Source of the DNA: Coprobacillus sp.
GTDB taxonomy: Bacteria; Bacillota_I; Bacilli_A; RFN20; CAG-826
Direction of reading: 5' to 3'
NCBI GenBank assembly: GCA_021203805.1
Contig: JAJQAM010000046.1
Span: 13,881 to 77,880, forward strand
DNA: 64,000 nucleotides
The translations under genes were made by a program, and so were the position numbers. Shown here piece after piece: positions 44,917 to 54,186 of this stretch. A model generated the notes under the pieces. The model was not told the origin of the DNA. It made no database searches and saw only the letters and a program-made list of their open reading frames with translations. Each line of letters begins with the position of its first letter. Position 1 is the stretch's first letter.

Positions 44917-47112
44917 GTGATTATATTAGAAGTTTTGCCTCAGTATACCATAACAGTCTTAGACCGCTCTTTTACCTATGTCTATAGCGGCGATAAAAAG
45001 GTTGATAGCGGCTACCGTGTTCTCATCAAATTTAATAACAAGCAGATTGCTGGCTATGTCGTAAGCGCTGAGAAAAGCGATTTAACTAGGGAAGAGTTAA
45101 TCAAAAAATCAGGATATGATATTGAAGAGATTATCGATGTCATAGACACTGAGCCAATTCTAAATCAGGATCTTTTAGCGCTTGTGGATGAGATGACGGA
45201 TTACTATTTATGCGGAAAGATGGCTATCCTTCAATGCATGCTCCCTCCGTCCCTAAATATTAGAAAATCCACGTTAAAAGCCCCTAAAATTGCTTATGAA
45301 TCGCTTCTTGAGATAAACGGAGAGTTTAATACCGAAGGTCTAACCGCAGCCCAAAAAGAGATCTATGTTTATATAAATGACCACGCTCCAGTGATCAAAA
45401 GAGAAATCCATTCTCAGTCTATTATTTCTAAGCTTCTCGCCTCGGGTAAAATTAAAGAGGTAAAAGTTGAAAAAAGAAGGTTAAATGTAGAACCTGAGGA
45501 AAAAGAGAAAATTGACCACTTAACTCCTGATCAAGAAAGGGTTATAAACGAGTTTAATTCGTCTAGTGATTCCGTCTTTTTACTTGAAGGGGTGACCGGC
45601 TCAGGGAAGACTGAAGTCTACTTAACAATCTGCGAGCAGTATCTCAAAATGGGCAAATCCATTCTCATGCTTGTGCCGGAGATTGCTCTTACTAAAGCCA
45701 TGAGCGATTACTTCATTTCGAGGTTCCACTCTGACGTTGCTATCCTTCACTCTAACCTCACTCCAGCGGAGCGATACGATGAGTACCGCCGCATTCAAAG
45801 AGGAGAAGCTAAAATTGTCGTAGGAGCGAGAAGCGCTATTTTTGCCCCTCTCTCTAATATTGGTCTCATTATTCTTGATGAAGAGCATACCGAAAGCTAT
45901 AAGCAGGATGTCTATCCCTTTTATCACGCAAGAGATATTGCCCTAATGAGAGCGAAAATGCATGGCGCTAAAGTTATCCTTGGAAGCGCCACCCCATCCC
46001 TAGAGTCTCGCTCAAGAGCGTCAAAAGGTATCTATCATCTTCTCACTCTTGATAAGAGAATAAACGAGATGCCGCTTCCCTCTGTTACGGTAGTGGATAT
46101 CTCTAAGAGATATAACATGTCAGATGAGTCCTATTTATTCTCCCGTAGGCTCGTTAGTGAAATGAGAGATAGACTCGCTAAAAAAGAGCAGATAATCCTT
46201 CTTGTTAATAAGAGAGGCTTCTCGACGATGATGTGTAGAGAATGCGGAAAACCTATATTATGTCCAACCTGTAAAGTCCCTCTTGTTTATCATAAAAAAG
46301 ATGACACTTTAAAGTGCCATCACTGCGGTTTTATTGAGGACGCCTGCACCGCATGCCCCCACTGCGGCTCTGATAAGCTGATGAAACTCGGCTACGGAAC
46401 CGAGAAAATTGAAGAAGAGATAGGTAAAGTGTTCCCAGAGGCGAAGATTCTTCGCCTAGATAGCGACTCCGCAAAAGGAAGAAGCGCTATTAGAGAGATT
46501 ATAGACGACTTCTCCCACGGGAAAGCGGATATCCTTATCGGAACGCAGATGATTGCTAAAGGCCATGACTTTAAAAATGTTACCCTAGTCGGCGCTCTTA
46601 ACGCTGATATCGGGCTTAATAATCCTTCCTATAAGAGTAGTGAGCGCACCTTCCAGCTTCTCACTCAGGCGATAGGAAGATGCGGAAGAGGGGAGAAAGA
46701 AGGCGAGGCGATTATTCAAACCTATAATCCCTCTCACTATGCAATCACTAACGCCGCGCGTCAGGACTATGAAAATTTCTATAAGATAGAAATGAAAAGT
46801 AGAAAGACCCTTAAAAATCCGCCTTACTACTATCTATGCGCTATTCGTCTTTCCTGTAAAAGCGCTCGGCTAGTGGTTGAGCTCTCTCTTAACGTTAAAG
46901 ACTCTCTTACTAAAATACTTAAAGATGACGCTATAATCTACGGACCAATTACTCCTTATATCTCTTATTCTGACGGGAAATATAATAGAACCATTCTTCT
47001 AAAATACCGAGACGTAGAGAAGATTAAAACCGCTTTAAAAAACATAAAAGATCTTCTCTCTCATCACGGTAGTATTGATATCGGAATGGATTTTGACCCA
47101 TATGATTTTTAA
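44917..47112 (+). CDS. priA: Primosomal replication-restart helicase PriA
   Basis: 3'-5' helicase that reloads the replisome at stalled forks. An N-terminal 3'BD-like domain, then Walker A LLEGVTGSGKTEVYL (~224-238), LIILDEEHTESYKQD (DEEH box), LGSATPSLESR, and the paired zinc-binding cysteines CRECGKPILCPTCKVPL and CHHCGFIEDACTACPHCGS. GTQMIAKGHDF is a helicase C-domain motif. 731 residues. The start is GTG, with no usable ATG near it. Confidence 0.97.
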   Translation: MIILEVLPQYTITVLDRSFTYVYSGDKKVDSGYRVLIKFNNKQIAGYVVSAEKSDLTREELIKKSGYDIEEIIDVIDTEPILNQDLLALVDEMTDYYLCGKMAILQCMLPPSLNIRKSTLKAPKIAYESLLEINGEFNTEGLTAAQKEIYVYINDHAPVIKREIHSQSIISKLLASGKIKEVKVEKRRLNVEPEEKEKIDHLTPDQERVINEFNSSSDSVFLLEGVTGSGKTEVYLTICEQYLKMGKSILMLVPEIALTKAMSDYFISRFHSDVAILHSNLTPAERYDEYRRIQRGEAKIVVGARSAIFAPLSNIGLIILDEEHTESYKQDVYPFYHARDIALMRAKMHGAKVILGSATPSLESRSRASKGIYHLLTLDKRINEMPLPSVTVVDISKRYNMSDESYLFSRRLVSEMRDRLAKKEQIILLVNKRGFSTMMCRECGKPILCPTCKVPLVYHKKDDTLKCHHCGFIEDACTACPHCGSDKLMKLGYGTEKIEEEIGKVFPEAKILRLDSDSAKGRSAIREIIDDFSHGKADILIGTQMIAKGHDFKNVTLVGALNADIGLNNPSYKSSERTFQLLTQAIGRCGRGEKEGEAIIQTYNPSHYAITNAARQDYENFYKIEMKSRKTLKNPPYYYLCAIRLSCKSARLVVELSLNVKDSLTKILKDDAIIYGPITPYISYSDGKYNRTILLKYRDVEKIKTALKNIKDLLSHHGSIDIGMDFDPYDF

Positions 47113-47158
47113 TGAAATTAAAAAATAAATCGATATAATAACTAGTGAGGAAATAGAC

Positions 47159-47623
47159 ATGATTAATATTTCAATTATTGGACTAGATCAATTCATTGTT
47201 GGGGATATCTCAAAAGAGATTACCCCTAATCTTGCTAAAATCTATGAAACAGATGAAGAAGAGATTAATTTTATTGCCCCAAGTAATATGTATTTTCATA
47301 AAGGCATCGATCAAACTAGCTGGAACACTCTAGTGAGAGTCAGCGCTCCCCATCAATACGATATCATTGAAAAAGAGGTCGCGGAGATTATTGAAAAAGG
47401 AATCGGTGAGAACGCCATTAACGTCGCCATAGAATTTAACTACTATGAAGAAACTCACCGCTACGAAAGAATAAGTGAGGACTATCCCCGCTACATGACA
47501 GAAGAGAATCTTATTAATATTGAAGCGGATGAAGACGACGAAGATGAAAATGAAGAAGATGACGATCTATCCGATGTTTTTGACGGAGATATCTTCGCTA
47601 ATTTCAATAAAACGCACTCCTGA
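47159..47623 (+). CDS. DUF1904-like protein with acidic tail
   Basis: 154 residues. The first ~100 (ISIIGLDQFIVGDISKEITPNLAKIY, NTLVRVSAPHQYDIIEKEVAEII) resemble DUF1904, a tautomerase-like family of unknown role; the match is by eye and moderate. The last ~40 residues are highly acidic. A GTGAGGAAA Shine-Dalgarno precedes the ATG. It ends with TGA. Confidence 0.6.
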   Translation: MINISIIGLDQFIVGDISKEITPNLAKIYETDEEEINFIAPSNMYFHKGIDQTSWNTLVRVSAPHQYDIIEKEVAEIIEKGIGENAINVAIEFNYYEETHRYERISEDYPRYMTEENLINIEADEDDEDENEEDDDLSDVFDGDIFANFNKTHS

Positions 47624-47684
47624 TTTACCTTAAAAATTTTTATTAATAAATAATTTTTATTATTACTTTACAAATAATGTGTCT

Positions 47685-47690
47685 TATAAT
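47685..47690 (+). promoter_or_regulatory. -10 giving a leaderless start at 47697
   Basis: TATAAT lies 6 bases before the ATG at 47697; TAACCT between them has no Shine-Dalgarno. Confidence 0.65.
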
Positions 47691-47696
47691 TAACCT

Positions 47697-48998
47697 ATGG
47701 ACGGATGTGAAATTTCATATAATGTTTTAACTTCGATTATTTGTGAGGATGTCTCATTTAATGTGGCGATGAAGAGAGCGGTCACTGAATATAAACTCTC
47801 AGGTAAGGATAAAAATGAGGTCTCTATTATCGTTGGATGTAGCCTCCGTCACTATTACATCTTCCATGAACTAGTCTTTCGATATTTTGGAGAAATAAGT
47901 GAGAAGAGCGCTTCTGCTCTCTACATTATGCTTTCTAAGCTTCGCTTCCTCAATAAAGATCTCGATGAGGAAGCACTTTTTAGCTTTGTAAAGCATGTTT
48001 TAGAGGAAAATGACCTCGAATATGAGGCTAAAAACTTTGATGGACTTGTGGACTATGCGAAAAATAGCGAGGTTTTAATCCCCCCAGATATCGAGATAAA
48101 CTCCCCTGAGTATCTCCACTTCCGCTATAACGTTCCAACCCAGCTTGTCAAAATGTGGCAGAAGCATCTCGGTAAAGGCCGCACGCAAAGAGTCCTTAGA
48201 GCCTTTACCCATACCGCCACAAAATACTATAGAGTGAATACCCTTCTTCTCGATATGGATAGATTTGATTCCCTCTATTCATCTATCTTTGATAAAGTGG
48301 AGTCTCATCCCCTTATGGTCACCCCTAAAAAGGATGTGAGCTATCATGAGCTACTTGACAAAGCCCTTGCAAGTAATCATATCTACTCGTTTAATCGTGG
48401 CGTTGACTCTCTATTAAACTCCCTAGATATTCCCGCTTTTAGCCATGTCGCGCTTGAAGCTAACTGCCTTAGCACCTTCCATTTAGCCCTTTCCGCTAAG
48501 CTTAAAGACCAGCAAAATAGCATCGATGTCATTATTGAAAATGGAGCGGACTATTACCGTATCTCTAAGAGCATGAAGAGCAACGGCGTCACTAATATGC
48601 GCTTTTATAACGCCGCTCCAAGTGCTTTTATTACCTGCATTAGTGAGCCAGTGGATTATTTCTTCCTCTGTCCTCATAACTCTAATTTTGAACTTCTCCG
48701 TCTCTCCCCTGACTATGCCTATCACTTTAAGATGACAAGTCTCGACGCTCTTATTGAAGGAGAGCTTACTTCCCTTACGGAAGCGAGTAAACTCCTCGCT
48801 ATAGGCGGAGAGATTATCTATATCGTTCCGACCATATCTAACAAAGAGAGTAAAGGTCTAATTCATCAGTTTGTGTCCACTCATCCTGACTTTGAACTCG
48901 TGGAGGAAAGACAGTTCCTTCCTATCGATGATGACAATTGTACTCTCTACTATGGAATCATTAAAAAGAAAGTAATAGAGAGTAAGAGTGATGATTAA
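47697..48998 (+). CDS. RsmB-family 16S rRNA methyltransferase-like protein, catalytic motifs lost
   Basis: 433 residues with the RsmB plan: NusB-like domain (1-130), then a Rossmann methyltransferase region. HFRYNVPTQLVKMWQKHLG and YYRVNTLL match the linker. The SAM motif I slot (~251-263) reads VALEANCLSTFHL instead of the APGGKT type. The motif IV slot (~321-339) has HNSNFELLRLSPD where PCSGxGxxRRxPD is expected. The motif VI slot (GGEIIYIVPTISNKES, ~370-385) has no YSTCT. Both catalytic cysteines are absent, so m5C967 methylation is unlikely. It heads the rlmN-prpC-prkC-rsgA-rpe run, the position of rsmB in Bacilli. Confidence 0.8.
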   Translation: MDGCEISYNVLTSIICEDVSFNVAMKRAVTEYKLSGKDKNEVSIIVGCSLRHYYIFHELVFRYFGEISEKSASALYIMLSKLRFLNKDLDEEALFSFVKHVLEENDLEYEAKNFDGLVDYAKNSEVLIPPDIEINSPEYLHFRYNVPTQLVKMWQKHLGKGRTQRVLRAFTHTATKYYRVNTLLLDMDRFDSLYSSIFDKVESHPLMVTPKKDVSYHELLDKALASNHIYSFNRGVDSLLNSLDIPAFSHVALEANCLSTFHLALSAKLKDQQNSIDVIIENGADYYRISKSMKSNGVTNMRFYNAAPSAFITCISEPVDYFFLCPHNSNFELLRLSPDYAYHFKMTSLDALIEGELTSLTEASKLLAIGGEIIYIVPTISNKESKGLIHQFVSTHPDFELVEERQFLPIDDDNCTLYYGIIKKKVIESKSDD

Positions 48999-50037
48999 TC
49001 TATACGGACTTGAGTTTCATAAGCTTGAGCATCTTTTAGTGGACGAAGGCCAAAAGAAATTTAAAGCGGTACAGCTCTATAACTGGATATACACGAAAAA
49101 AGCGGAAACTTTTGACGAGATGAGTGATATCTCTCTCGCTTTTCGTAAAACTCTTAGCGAGAAATATAGCCTCTCTCTTCCAAGGGTTTATACCCGTCAG
49201 GAGAGTAGTGACGGGACAATTAAGCTTCTCCTTGAAATGGAAGACGGGATGAAAGTAGAGACAGTGCTAATGCGCTACGACTACGGAAATGTCGCCTGCG
49301 TTTCTAGTCAGGTGGGATGCTCGATGGGCTGCACTTTCTGCGCCTCGGGTCTACTTGGAAAAAAGAGAAACCTTGAAACCCATGAAATGGTAGGGGAAGT
49401 TATTCTCCTTAATAAAGAGCTAGAAAAAGAAAATAAAGGGCAAAGAGTTACCCATGTCGTTTTAATGGGAACTGGGGAGCCTTTTGATAACTATGATAAC
49501 GTCATGGATTTTATAAGAATCATTAATAATCAGAGAGGCTTATCAATTGGGGCTCGTCATATCACTGTGTCTACATGCGGTCTTCCCGAGCAGATAAGAA
49601 GATACGGAAGAGAAGGGCTTCAAACTAACTTAGCGATATCTCTACACGCTCCAAATAACGAGCTACGTAATCAGATAATGAATATCAATAAGGTCCATCC
49701 AATAGAGGAAGTTATGGACGCTGTTGAAGAGTATACCGACTACGCTGGAAGACGCGTCACCTTTGAATATCTCCTCCTTGATCACCTTAACGACACCAAA
49801 GAATGCTGCGAACAATTAATAAAATTAGTGAAGCCAATCAATGGATATGTTAACCTTATTCCTTATAATGAAACAAATTTGTGTCATTATAAGAGAAGTA
49901 GTAATAATAGAGTGCATTACTTCGCTGATATGCTCGCTAAAAACGGAGTAAATGTCACGATAAGAAAGGAGTTTGGAAGCGATATTGACGCGGCCTGCGG
50001 TCAATTAAGAGCCAAAGTGGAATTAAAAAATGAGTAA
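48991..50037 (+). CDS. rlmN: Dual-specificity 23S rRNA/tRNA adenine-C2 methyltransferase
   Basis: Radical SAM enzyme making m2A2503 in 23S rRNA and m2A37 in tRNA. The cluster motif CSMGCTFCASGLLGKKRNL is present, together with the methyl-carrying Cys in DAACGQLRAK and the other catalytic Cys in NVACVSSQ. GTGEPFDNYDNV and ISLHAPNNELRN are family motifs. 349 residues if the GTG at 48988 is used; the ATG at 48991 is as likely. It overlaps the previous stop. Confidence 0.96.
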   Translation: MINLYGLEFHKLEHLLVDEGQKKFKAVQLYNWIYTKKAETFDEMSDISLAFRKTLSEKYSLSLPRVYTRQESSDGTIKLLLEMEDGMKVETVLMRYDYGNVACVSSQVGCSMGCTFCASGLLGKKRNLETHEMVGEVILLNKELEKENKGQRVTHVVLMGTGEPFDNYDNVMDFIRIINNQRGLSIGARHITVSTCGLPEQIRRYGREGLQTNLAISLHAPNNELRNQIMNINKVHPIEEVMDAVEEYTDYAGRRVTFEYLLLDHLNDTKECCEQLIKLVKPINGYVNLIPYNETNLCHYKRSSNNRVHYFADMLAKNGVNVTIRKEFGSDIDAACGQLRAKVELKNE

Positions 50038-50788
50038 AAAGTTAAGATTATTAAATGGAAGTTTTATTTTTAAAAGCGATGTTGGAAAAGTAAGAGAGGT
50101 CAATGAAGATAGATGCGTCGCTCTTCGAAACGCCGCTGGAGATGTCCTTTTATGTGTCTGCGACGGGATGGGCGGACAAAATAAAGGCGACTACGCCTCG
50201 GAGCTCACTATTAATACAATCGAAGATAGCTTTAAAATCAAAAATAAATTTAGATCCGCAAGAAGCGCTTCTCGCTGGCTTAAAAATACCGTGCGTGATG
50301 CGAATAATAGGGTCTACACCACGGGAGCGACCACTCCTGAATATCAAGGCATGGGAACTACGGTAACCATTGCCCTTCTTATTAAAGGAAGCCTCCTTAC
50401 CGCTCAGGTAGGTGATTCCCGCTGCTACTCCTACTCTTCTACCACTCTTGAGCAGCTTACCGAGGACCAATCTTATGTCCAATATCTTTATAACGCCGGT
50501 AAGATTAGCGAGCAGGAAAAAGAAATTCATCAAAATAAAAACGTTCTTACTAATGCTTTAGGAACTTTCCCTTCTCTCTCCCTTGATATTAGAGTGAGCC
50601 GCTATAAGGGAGAAAGTCTCTTTCTTTGTAGCGACGGAGTGTATAACTCCATTCCTAAAGTGGATATTGAAAATATACTGCACTGCCACGAATCCCTTGC
50701 CATAAAAGCGGATATGCTTATCTCCACTGCTAATAGCTATGGAGCAAAGGATAACCTCTCGGTTATTTTATGGGAGTGCGCTAATTAA
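50030..50788 (+). CDS. prpC: PP2C-type serine/threonine phosphatase
   Basis: Metal-dependent phosphatase that opposes the adjacent kinase. SDVGKVREVNEDRC, LCVCDGMGGQNKGDYAS, GMGTTVTIALL, AQVGDSRCYSY, LTEDQSYVQ and LCSDGVYNSI with the C-terminal KDNLSVILW supply the metal-binding Asp residues. 252 residues. Overlaps rlmN by 8 bases and the kinase by one. Confidence 0.95.
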   Translation: MSKKLRLLNGSFIFKSDVGKVREVNEDRCVALRNAAGDVLLCVCDGMGGQNKGDYASELTINTIEDSFKIKNKFRSARSASRWLKNTVRDANNRVYTTGATTPEYQGMGTTVTIALLIKGSLLTAQVGDSRCYSYSSTTLEQLTEDQSYVQYLYNAGKISEQEKEIHQNKNVLTNALGTFPSLSLDIRVSRYKGESLFLCSDGVYNSIPKVDIENILHCHESLAIKADMLISTANSYGAKDNLSVILWECAN

Positions 50789-51651
50789 TGGCTCTTAAAG
50801 ACGGACAAGTTATTGATTCTAGATATCGAATAAGCGCCCGACTTGGTGAAGGCGGGATGGCGGATGTCTATGAAGCCTTCGATATCGTTTTTAGGCGAAG
50901 CGTTGCCGTTAAGTTTATCAAAGAAGAAGCGATGATAAGCGAGACAAATCTTACTCGGTTTGAAAACGAAGCGACCATTGCCGCTTCGCTCTACCATCCA
51001 AATATTGTCAAAGTTTTAGGACACGGCGTTCATGAAGGAAGGCCTTATATCGTTGAGGAATTAATTCAGGGTAAAACCCTAAAGGAGATACTTGAAATTA
51101 GATCCCCGCTTCCCCTTAGCGAGTGCCTTGATATAATGCTACAGGTCACTAGCGCCATGGGCTATGCTCATCAAAAAGGCGTTATTCATAGAGATATAAA
51201 GCCACAAAACATCTTTATTGAAGCGGATGGCACCGTTAAAATTGGCGATTTTGGAATAAGCGAGGCCGCCGGTCTCACCACGAGAAAAAGTAGTGATATT
51301 AAAGGCTCTGTTCATTACCTTGCCCCCGAGATTACTCAGGGGAAACCCGCTTCTATCCAGTCTGATATCTATGCGATAGGAGTGACCTTTTTTGAGATGG
51401 TAACAGGTCATCCTCCCTTCAATAAGAAGAAAGCCTCGGAAATCGCTTTGGCTCATGTCAACGAAAAATTCCCCTCTCCAAAAATTGATGTTCCCACTCT
51501 CCCTAGCGAGATAGAAAAGATTATACTAACCGCCACCGAAAAGAAACCAAATAAGCGCTATAAAAGCGCCTGGCATATGAACGAAGACATTAAAAAGTTT
51601 GTTAATAGGGGCGAAAAACCCGTTAAGAAAGGATTATTTAAGAAAAAATAA
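50788..51651 (+). CDS. PrkC/PknB-like serine/threonine kinase, catalytic domain only
   Basis: Hanks-type kinase: GEGGMADVYEAFD (glycine loop), VAVKFIKEEA (ATP Lys), VIHRDIKPQNIFIEADG (catalytic loop), KIGDFGISEAAG (DFG) and SVHYLAPE (APE-like). It stops at 287 residues with a basic tail (KPVKKGLFKKK). The membrane helix and PASTA repeats of PrkC are absent, so the kinase is cytoplasmic and cannot sense muropeptides by the usual route. The phosphatase partner is immediately upstream. Confidence 0.92.
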   Translation: MALKDGQVIDSRYRISARLGEGGMADVYEAFDIVFRRSVAVKFIKEEAMISETNLTRFENEATIAASLYHPNIVKVLGHGVHEGRPYIVEELIQGKTLKEILEIRSPLPLSECLDIMLQVTSAMGYAHQKGVIHRDIKPQNIFIEADGTVKIGDFGISEAAGLTTRKSSDIKGSVHYLAPEITQGKPASIQSDIYAIGVTFFEMVTGHPPFNKKKASEIALAHVNEKFPSPKIDVPTLPSEIEKIILTATEKKPNKRYKSAWHMNEDIKKFVNRGEKPVKKGLFKKK

Positions 51652-51653
51652 GT

Positions 51654-52505
51654 ATGAAAGGACTTGTAATAGAAGCCGATTCCTCTCTATATACGATTGA
51701 AGCTGATGGCGTCTTTTACCGCCTCGCTCCACGCGGTATCTTTCGTAAACAAAATATTCATGTCATAGCGGGAGATTACGTGGATTTTGACGACGAAAAT
51801 CTCGTTATTAATTTTGTCTATGAGAGAAAGTCATCTCTTAAAAGACCAAATATCGCAAATATTGATCAAATCGTTATCGTGATGTCTCTTAAAGAGCCTG
51901 ACTTTTCTCCATATTTACTTCTTAAATATCTTACCTACGCTAACTATAACGAGGTGACCGCTAAGGTTATCCTTACCAAAAACGATTTAGCAGATGAGAA
52001 AAACCTAGCGGAAGCGGACTCTCTTTTAGATAGTCTTCATATCGAGCATTTTGCTGTCTCTAATAAAAGCGGTGACGGAATGGATAAACTCCCTAACTTA
52101 TTTTCAGGTCAGATTACTGTATTAGTGGGCCAAACCGGAGTGGGTAAGTCCTCTCTTCTTAACTCTCTTAATCCGGATTTTAATCGGGAGATTGGAGAGT
52201 ATAGCTACGCTCTTAATAGGGGAAAGCATAAGACCACTTCGACTACCCTTCTCCCGTTTCTTGGGGGATATATCGCCGATACTCCAGGCTTCTCCTCTTT
52301 AGAGCTTAGAATGAACGAAAATGAACTTGCGAAGTATTTCCCCTCTTTTTCACCCGCTTATCTATCTTGCTACTACGCTGACTGTAAGCACGTCAGTGAG
52401 CCAAGCTGCGAGGTTAAAAAGCAAGTAAGTGAAGGAATTATTCCCCAACAAGTGTATGATATATATATGAGAATGAGGGAGGATATCAATGAAGGAATCT
52501 TCTAA
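51654..52505 (+). CDS. rsgA: Ribosome small-subunit GTPase RsgA
   Basis: Circularly permuted GTPase that matures the 30S subunit. An N-terminal OB fold is followed by LTKNDLAD (G4), VGQTGVGKSSLLNSL (G1), TTSTTLLPF (G2) and DTPGFSSL (G3), then a zinc site in CYYADCKHVSEPSCEVK. 283 residues. The stop overlaps rpe by 17 bases. Confidence 0.95.
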   Translation: MKGLVIEADSSLYTIEADGVFYRLAPRGIFRKQNIHVIAGDYVDFDDENLVINFVYERKSSLKRPNIANIDQIVIVMSLKEPDFSPYLLLKYLTYANYNEVTAKVILTKNDLADEKNLAEADSLLDSLHIEHFAVSNKSGDGMDKLPNLFSGQITVLVGQTGVGKSSLLNSLNPDFNREIGEYSYALNRGKHKTTSTTLLPFLGGYIADTPGFSSLELRMNENELAKYFPSFSPAYLSCYYADCKHVSEPSCEVKKQVSEGIIPQQVYDIYMRMREDINEGIF

Positions 52506-53154
52506 AGAAGTATTTGTCGCGCCCTCTCTTCTAAGCGCTGATTTTTCAAAGCTAAACGAAGAGATTAGGGAAGTAGAAGAGCTAGGAGTAAAGTATCTTC
52601 ATTTTGACGTCATGGATGGTCATTTTGTGGACAATATTTCTTTTGGCATTCCTGTCCTTAAAAGTATCTCTCACACTCATCACATGATAAACGATGTTCA
52701 CCTCATGATAAGTGAGCCTAAAAAATATGTCGAAGATTTTATAGACGCCGGAGCGGATATTGTTACTTTTCACTATGAAGCATGCGCAAAAGATGAGATA
52801 GAAGAAATTATTGATCTTATTCATTCTCACGGCGTTAAGGCCGGAATTGCGATTAAACCAAAAACAGATGTCAGTGAAATTATTCCGTTTTTACATGATT
52901 TAGATCTTCTTCTTGTCATGAGCGTTGAGCCTGGTTTTGGCGGGCAACAGTTTTTACCTATTTCACTTTCAAAAATTAAAAAATTAGACGAGTATCGAAG
53001 TGAAAACGATTTAAATTATCTTATTGAGGTTGACGGCGGAATTAATGAAGTGACCGCAAAAGAATGTCGGGAAGCCGGCGTTGATATCTTAGTAGCGGGT
53101 AATTATATCTTCAAAAATAATAAAAAGGACGCCATTAGGGCGCTAAAAGGATAA
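52489..53154 (+). CDS. rpe: Ribulose-phosphate 3-epimerase
   Basis: Pentose phosphate pathway enzyme. TIM-barrel motifs: APSLLSADFSKL, LHFDVMDGHFV, DVHLMI, HYEA, VMSVEPGFGGQQFLP and VDGGIN. 221 residues with metal and catalytic Asp/His in place. Part of the rsmB-like to rpe block. Confidence 0.96.
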   Translation: MKESSKEVFVAPSLLSADFSKLNEEIREVEELGVKYLHFDVMDGHFVDNISFGIPVLKSISHTHHMINDVHLMISEPKKYVEDFIDAGADIVTFHYEACAKDEIEEIIDLIHSHGVKAGIAIKPKTDVSEIIPFLHDLDLLLVMSVEPGFGGQQFLPISLSKIKKLDEYRSENDLNYLIEVDGGINEVTAKECREAGVDILVAGNYIFKNNKKDAIRALKG

Positions 53155-53156
53155 AA

Positions 53157-53867
53157 ATGAATAGCGTTTTGATGATAGTGCTTCCAATTATCACCATCAT
53201 GTTTCTAGTGGTGGCTTTTTTTCTTCACCGCGCGGACTATTTTCATCGAAATAATAGGCAGTATTCCTGCCGTAACACTTTCCCCTATGAGCTAAATGAG
53301 CCCATAGAGCTAACTAAGAATTTAGCGGGTAATATTTTCCTTCTTCTCGGTCTAATCTGCGAGGTCTTATTCTTCTCCTTTTTTATGATGAGCACAAATG
53401 AGAGTAGTGCTTCCTTTTATGTGATTGTCATCGGCGGAGCGATTCTTTCCGTCTTAATCTTCTTTCTCTATTTTGTCCCCTTTAAGTATGTAACCGCTCA
53501 TCTACTTATTTCTCTTATCAGCTATGTCTTATCTCTTGCCCTCTCTATTATCTTTGTCATTAATGTCACTGGGGAGACAATGTATTATTATGATTTATTT
53601 GTCTCGGGATCTGCGGTCGCGGAGTTTACTGAGCTAATCCTATCCGATATCTTTGCCTACGGCGCTGCTGTGACCTCAGTTGCCGCTTTTATCGTCGTGT
53701 GTATGACTAGAGAGCCCTTTAGACTGAAAGAGGTAAAGCAGGAAGACGGAACCGTAACGTACGAAAGACCGAAGGTCTTTGCTCTTGCCTCGATGGAGTG
53801 GCTTACCATTCTCACTAATGTCTTATTTGTAGTGGCCCTCCTCTTCTATGTAATCGCGGTTATTTAA
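53157..53867 (+). CDS. Polytopic membrane protein of unknown function
   Basis: 236 residues with six predicted membrane helices (~3-23, 54-75, 82-103, 110-134, 158-184, 212-236). No motif recognised. It lies 2 bases after rpe, the last gene of that operon, ahead of a terminator. Confidence 0.7.
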   Translation: MNSVLMIVLPIITIMFLVVAFFLHRADYFHRNNRQYSCRNTFPYELNEPIELTKNLAGNIFLLLGLICEVLFFSFFMMSTNESSASFYVIVIGGAILSVLIFFLYFVPFKYVTAHLLISLISYVLSLALSIIFVINVTGETMYYYDLFVSGSAVAEFTELILSDIFAYGAAVTSVAAFIVVCMTREPFRLKEVKQEDGTVTYERPKVFALASMEWLTILTNVLFVVALLFYVIAVI

Positions 53868-53891
53868 TTAGTTTCTTTCTTATTTAGATAT

Positions 53892-53921
53892 AAAAAAAGA
53901 CTTCAACGAAGTCATTTTTTT
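53892..53921. terminator. Bidirectional terminator
   Basis: Stem GACTTC, loop AAC, stem GAAGTC with a seven-A run on the left and a seven-T run on the right. It serves the rpe run and the convergent rpmB. Confidence 0.88.
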
Positions 53922-53938
53922 AATCAATGAAGCTTAGC

Positions 53939-54124
53939 TTAGTTGCCTTTATTTAGAGAACGATAAGCGTGAGCAGACATTTTGACACGGGTTTTCTTCC
54001 CATCCACAATGATGGTGTGTGTCTGTAAGTTGACGTTCCATTTTCTACGTGTGGCAATCATTGATTTAGAGCGTTTGTTACCGCTTTGGGGTCCCTTACC
54101 GCTATAAGTACAAACTCTGGACAT
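53939..54124 (-). CDS. rpmB: 50S ribosomal protein L28
   Basis: 61 residues, basic. Starts MSRVCTYSGKGPQSGNKRSKS, then RRKWNVNLQTHTI and KTRVKMSAHAYRSL. The usual metal-binding CxxC is absent; only one Cys remains. A strong Shine-Dalgarno AAAGGGAGG lies in a leader of about 28 bases after a palindrome-containing promoter. Opposite to rpe, next to rsgA-rpe as in several Bacilli. Confidence 0.95.
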   Translation of the reverse strand: MSRVCTYSGKGPQSGNKRSKSMIATRRKWNVNLQTHTIIVDGKKTRVKMSAHAYRSLNKGN

Positions 54125-54151
54125 ACTTTCGCCTCCCTTTTAAATTTGCAA

Positions 54152-54168
54152 TTGTGATATTATCACAA
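54152..54168 (-). promoter_or_regulatory. rpmB promoter with a 17-bp palindrome over the -10
   Basis: TTGTGATA-A-TATCACAA on the minus strand, a perfect inverted repeat with a single central base. It includes the extended -10 TGT-GATAAT. Operator function is possible but not shown. Confidence 0.5.
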
Positions 54169-54186
54169 ATTCCTACCTTTATTCAA

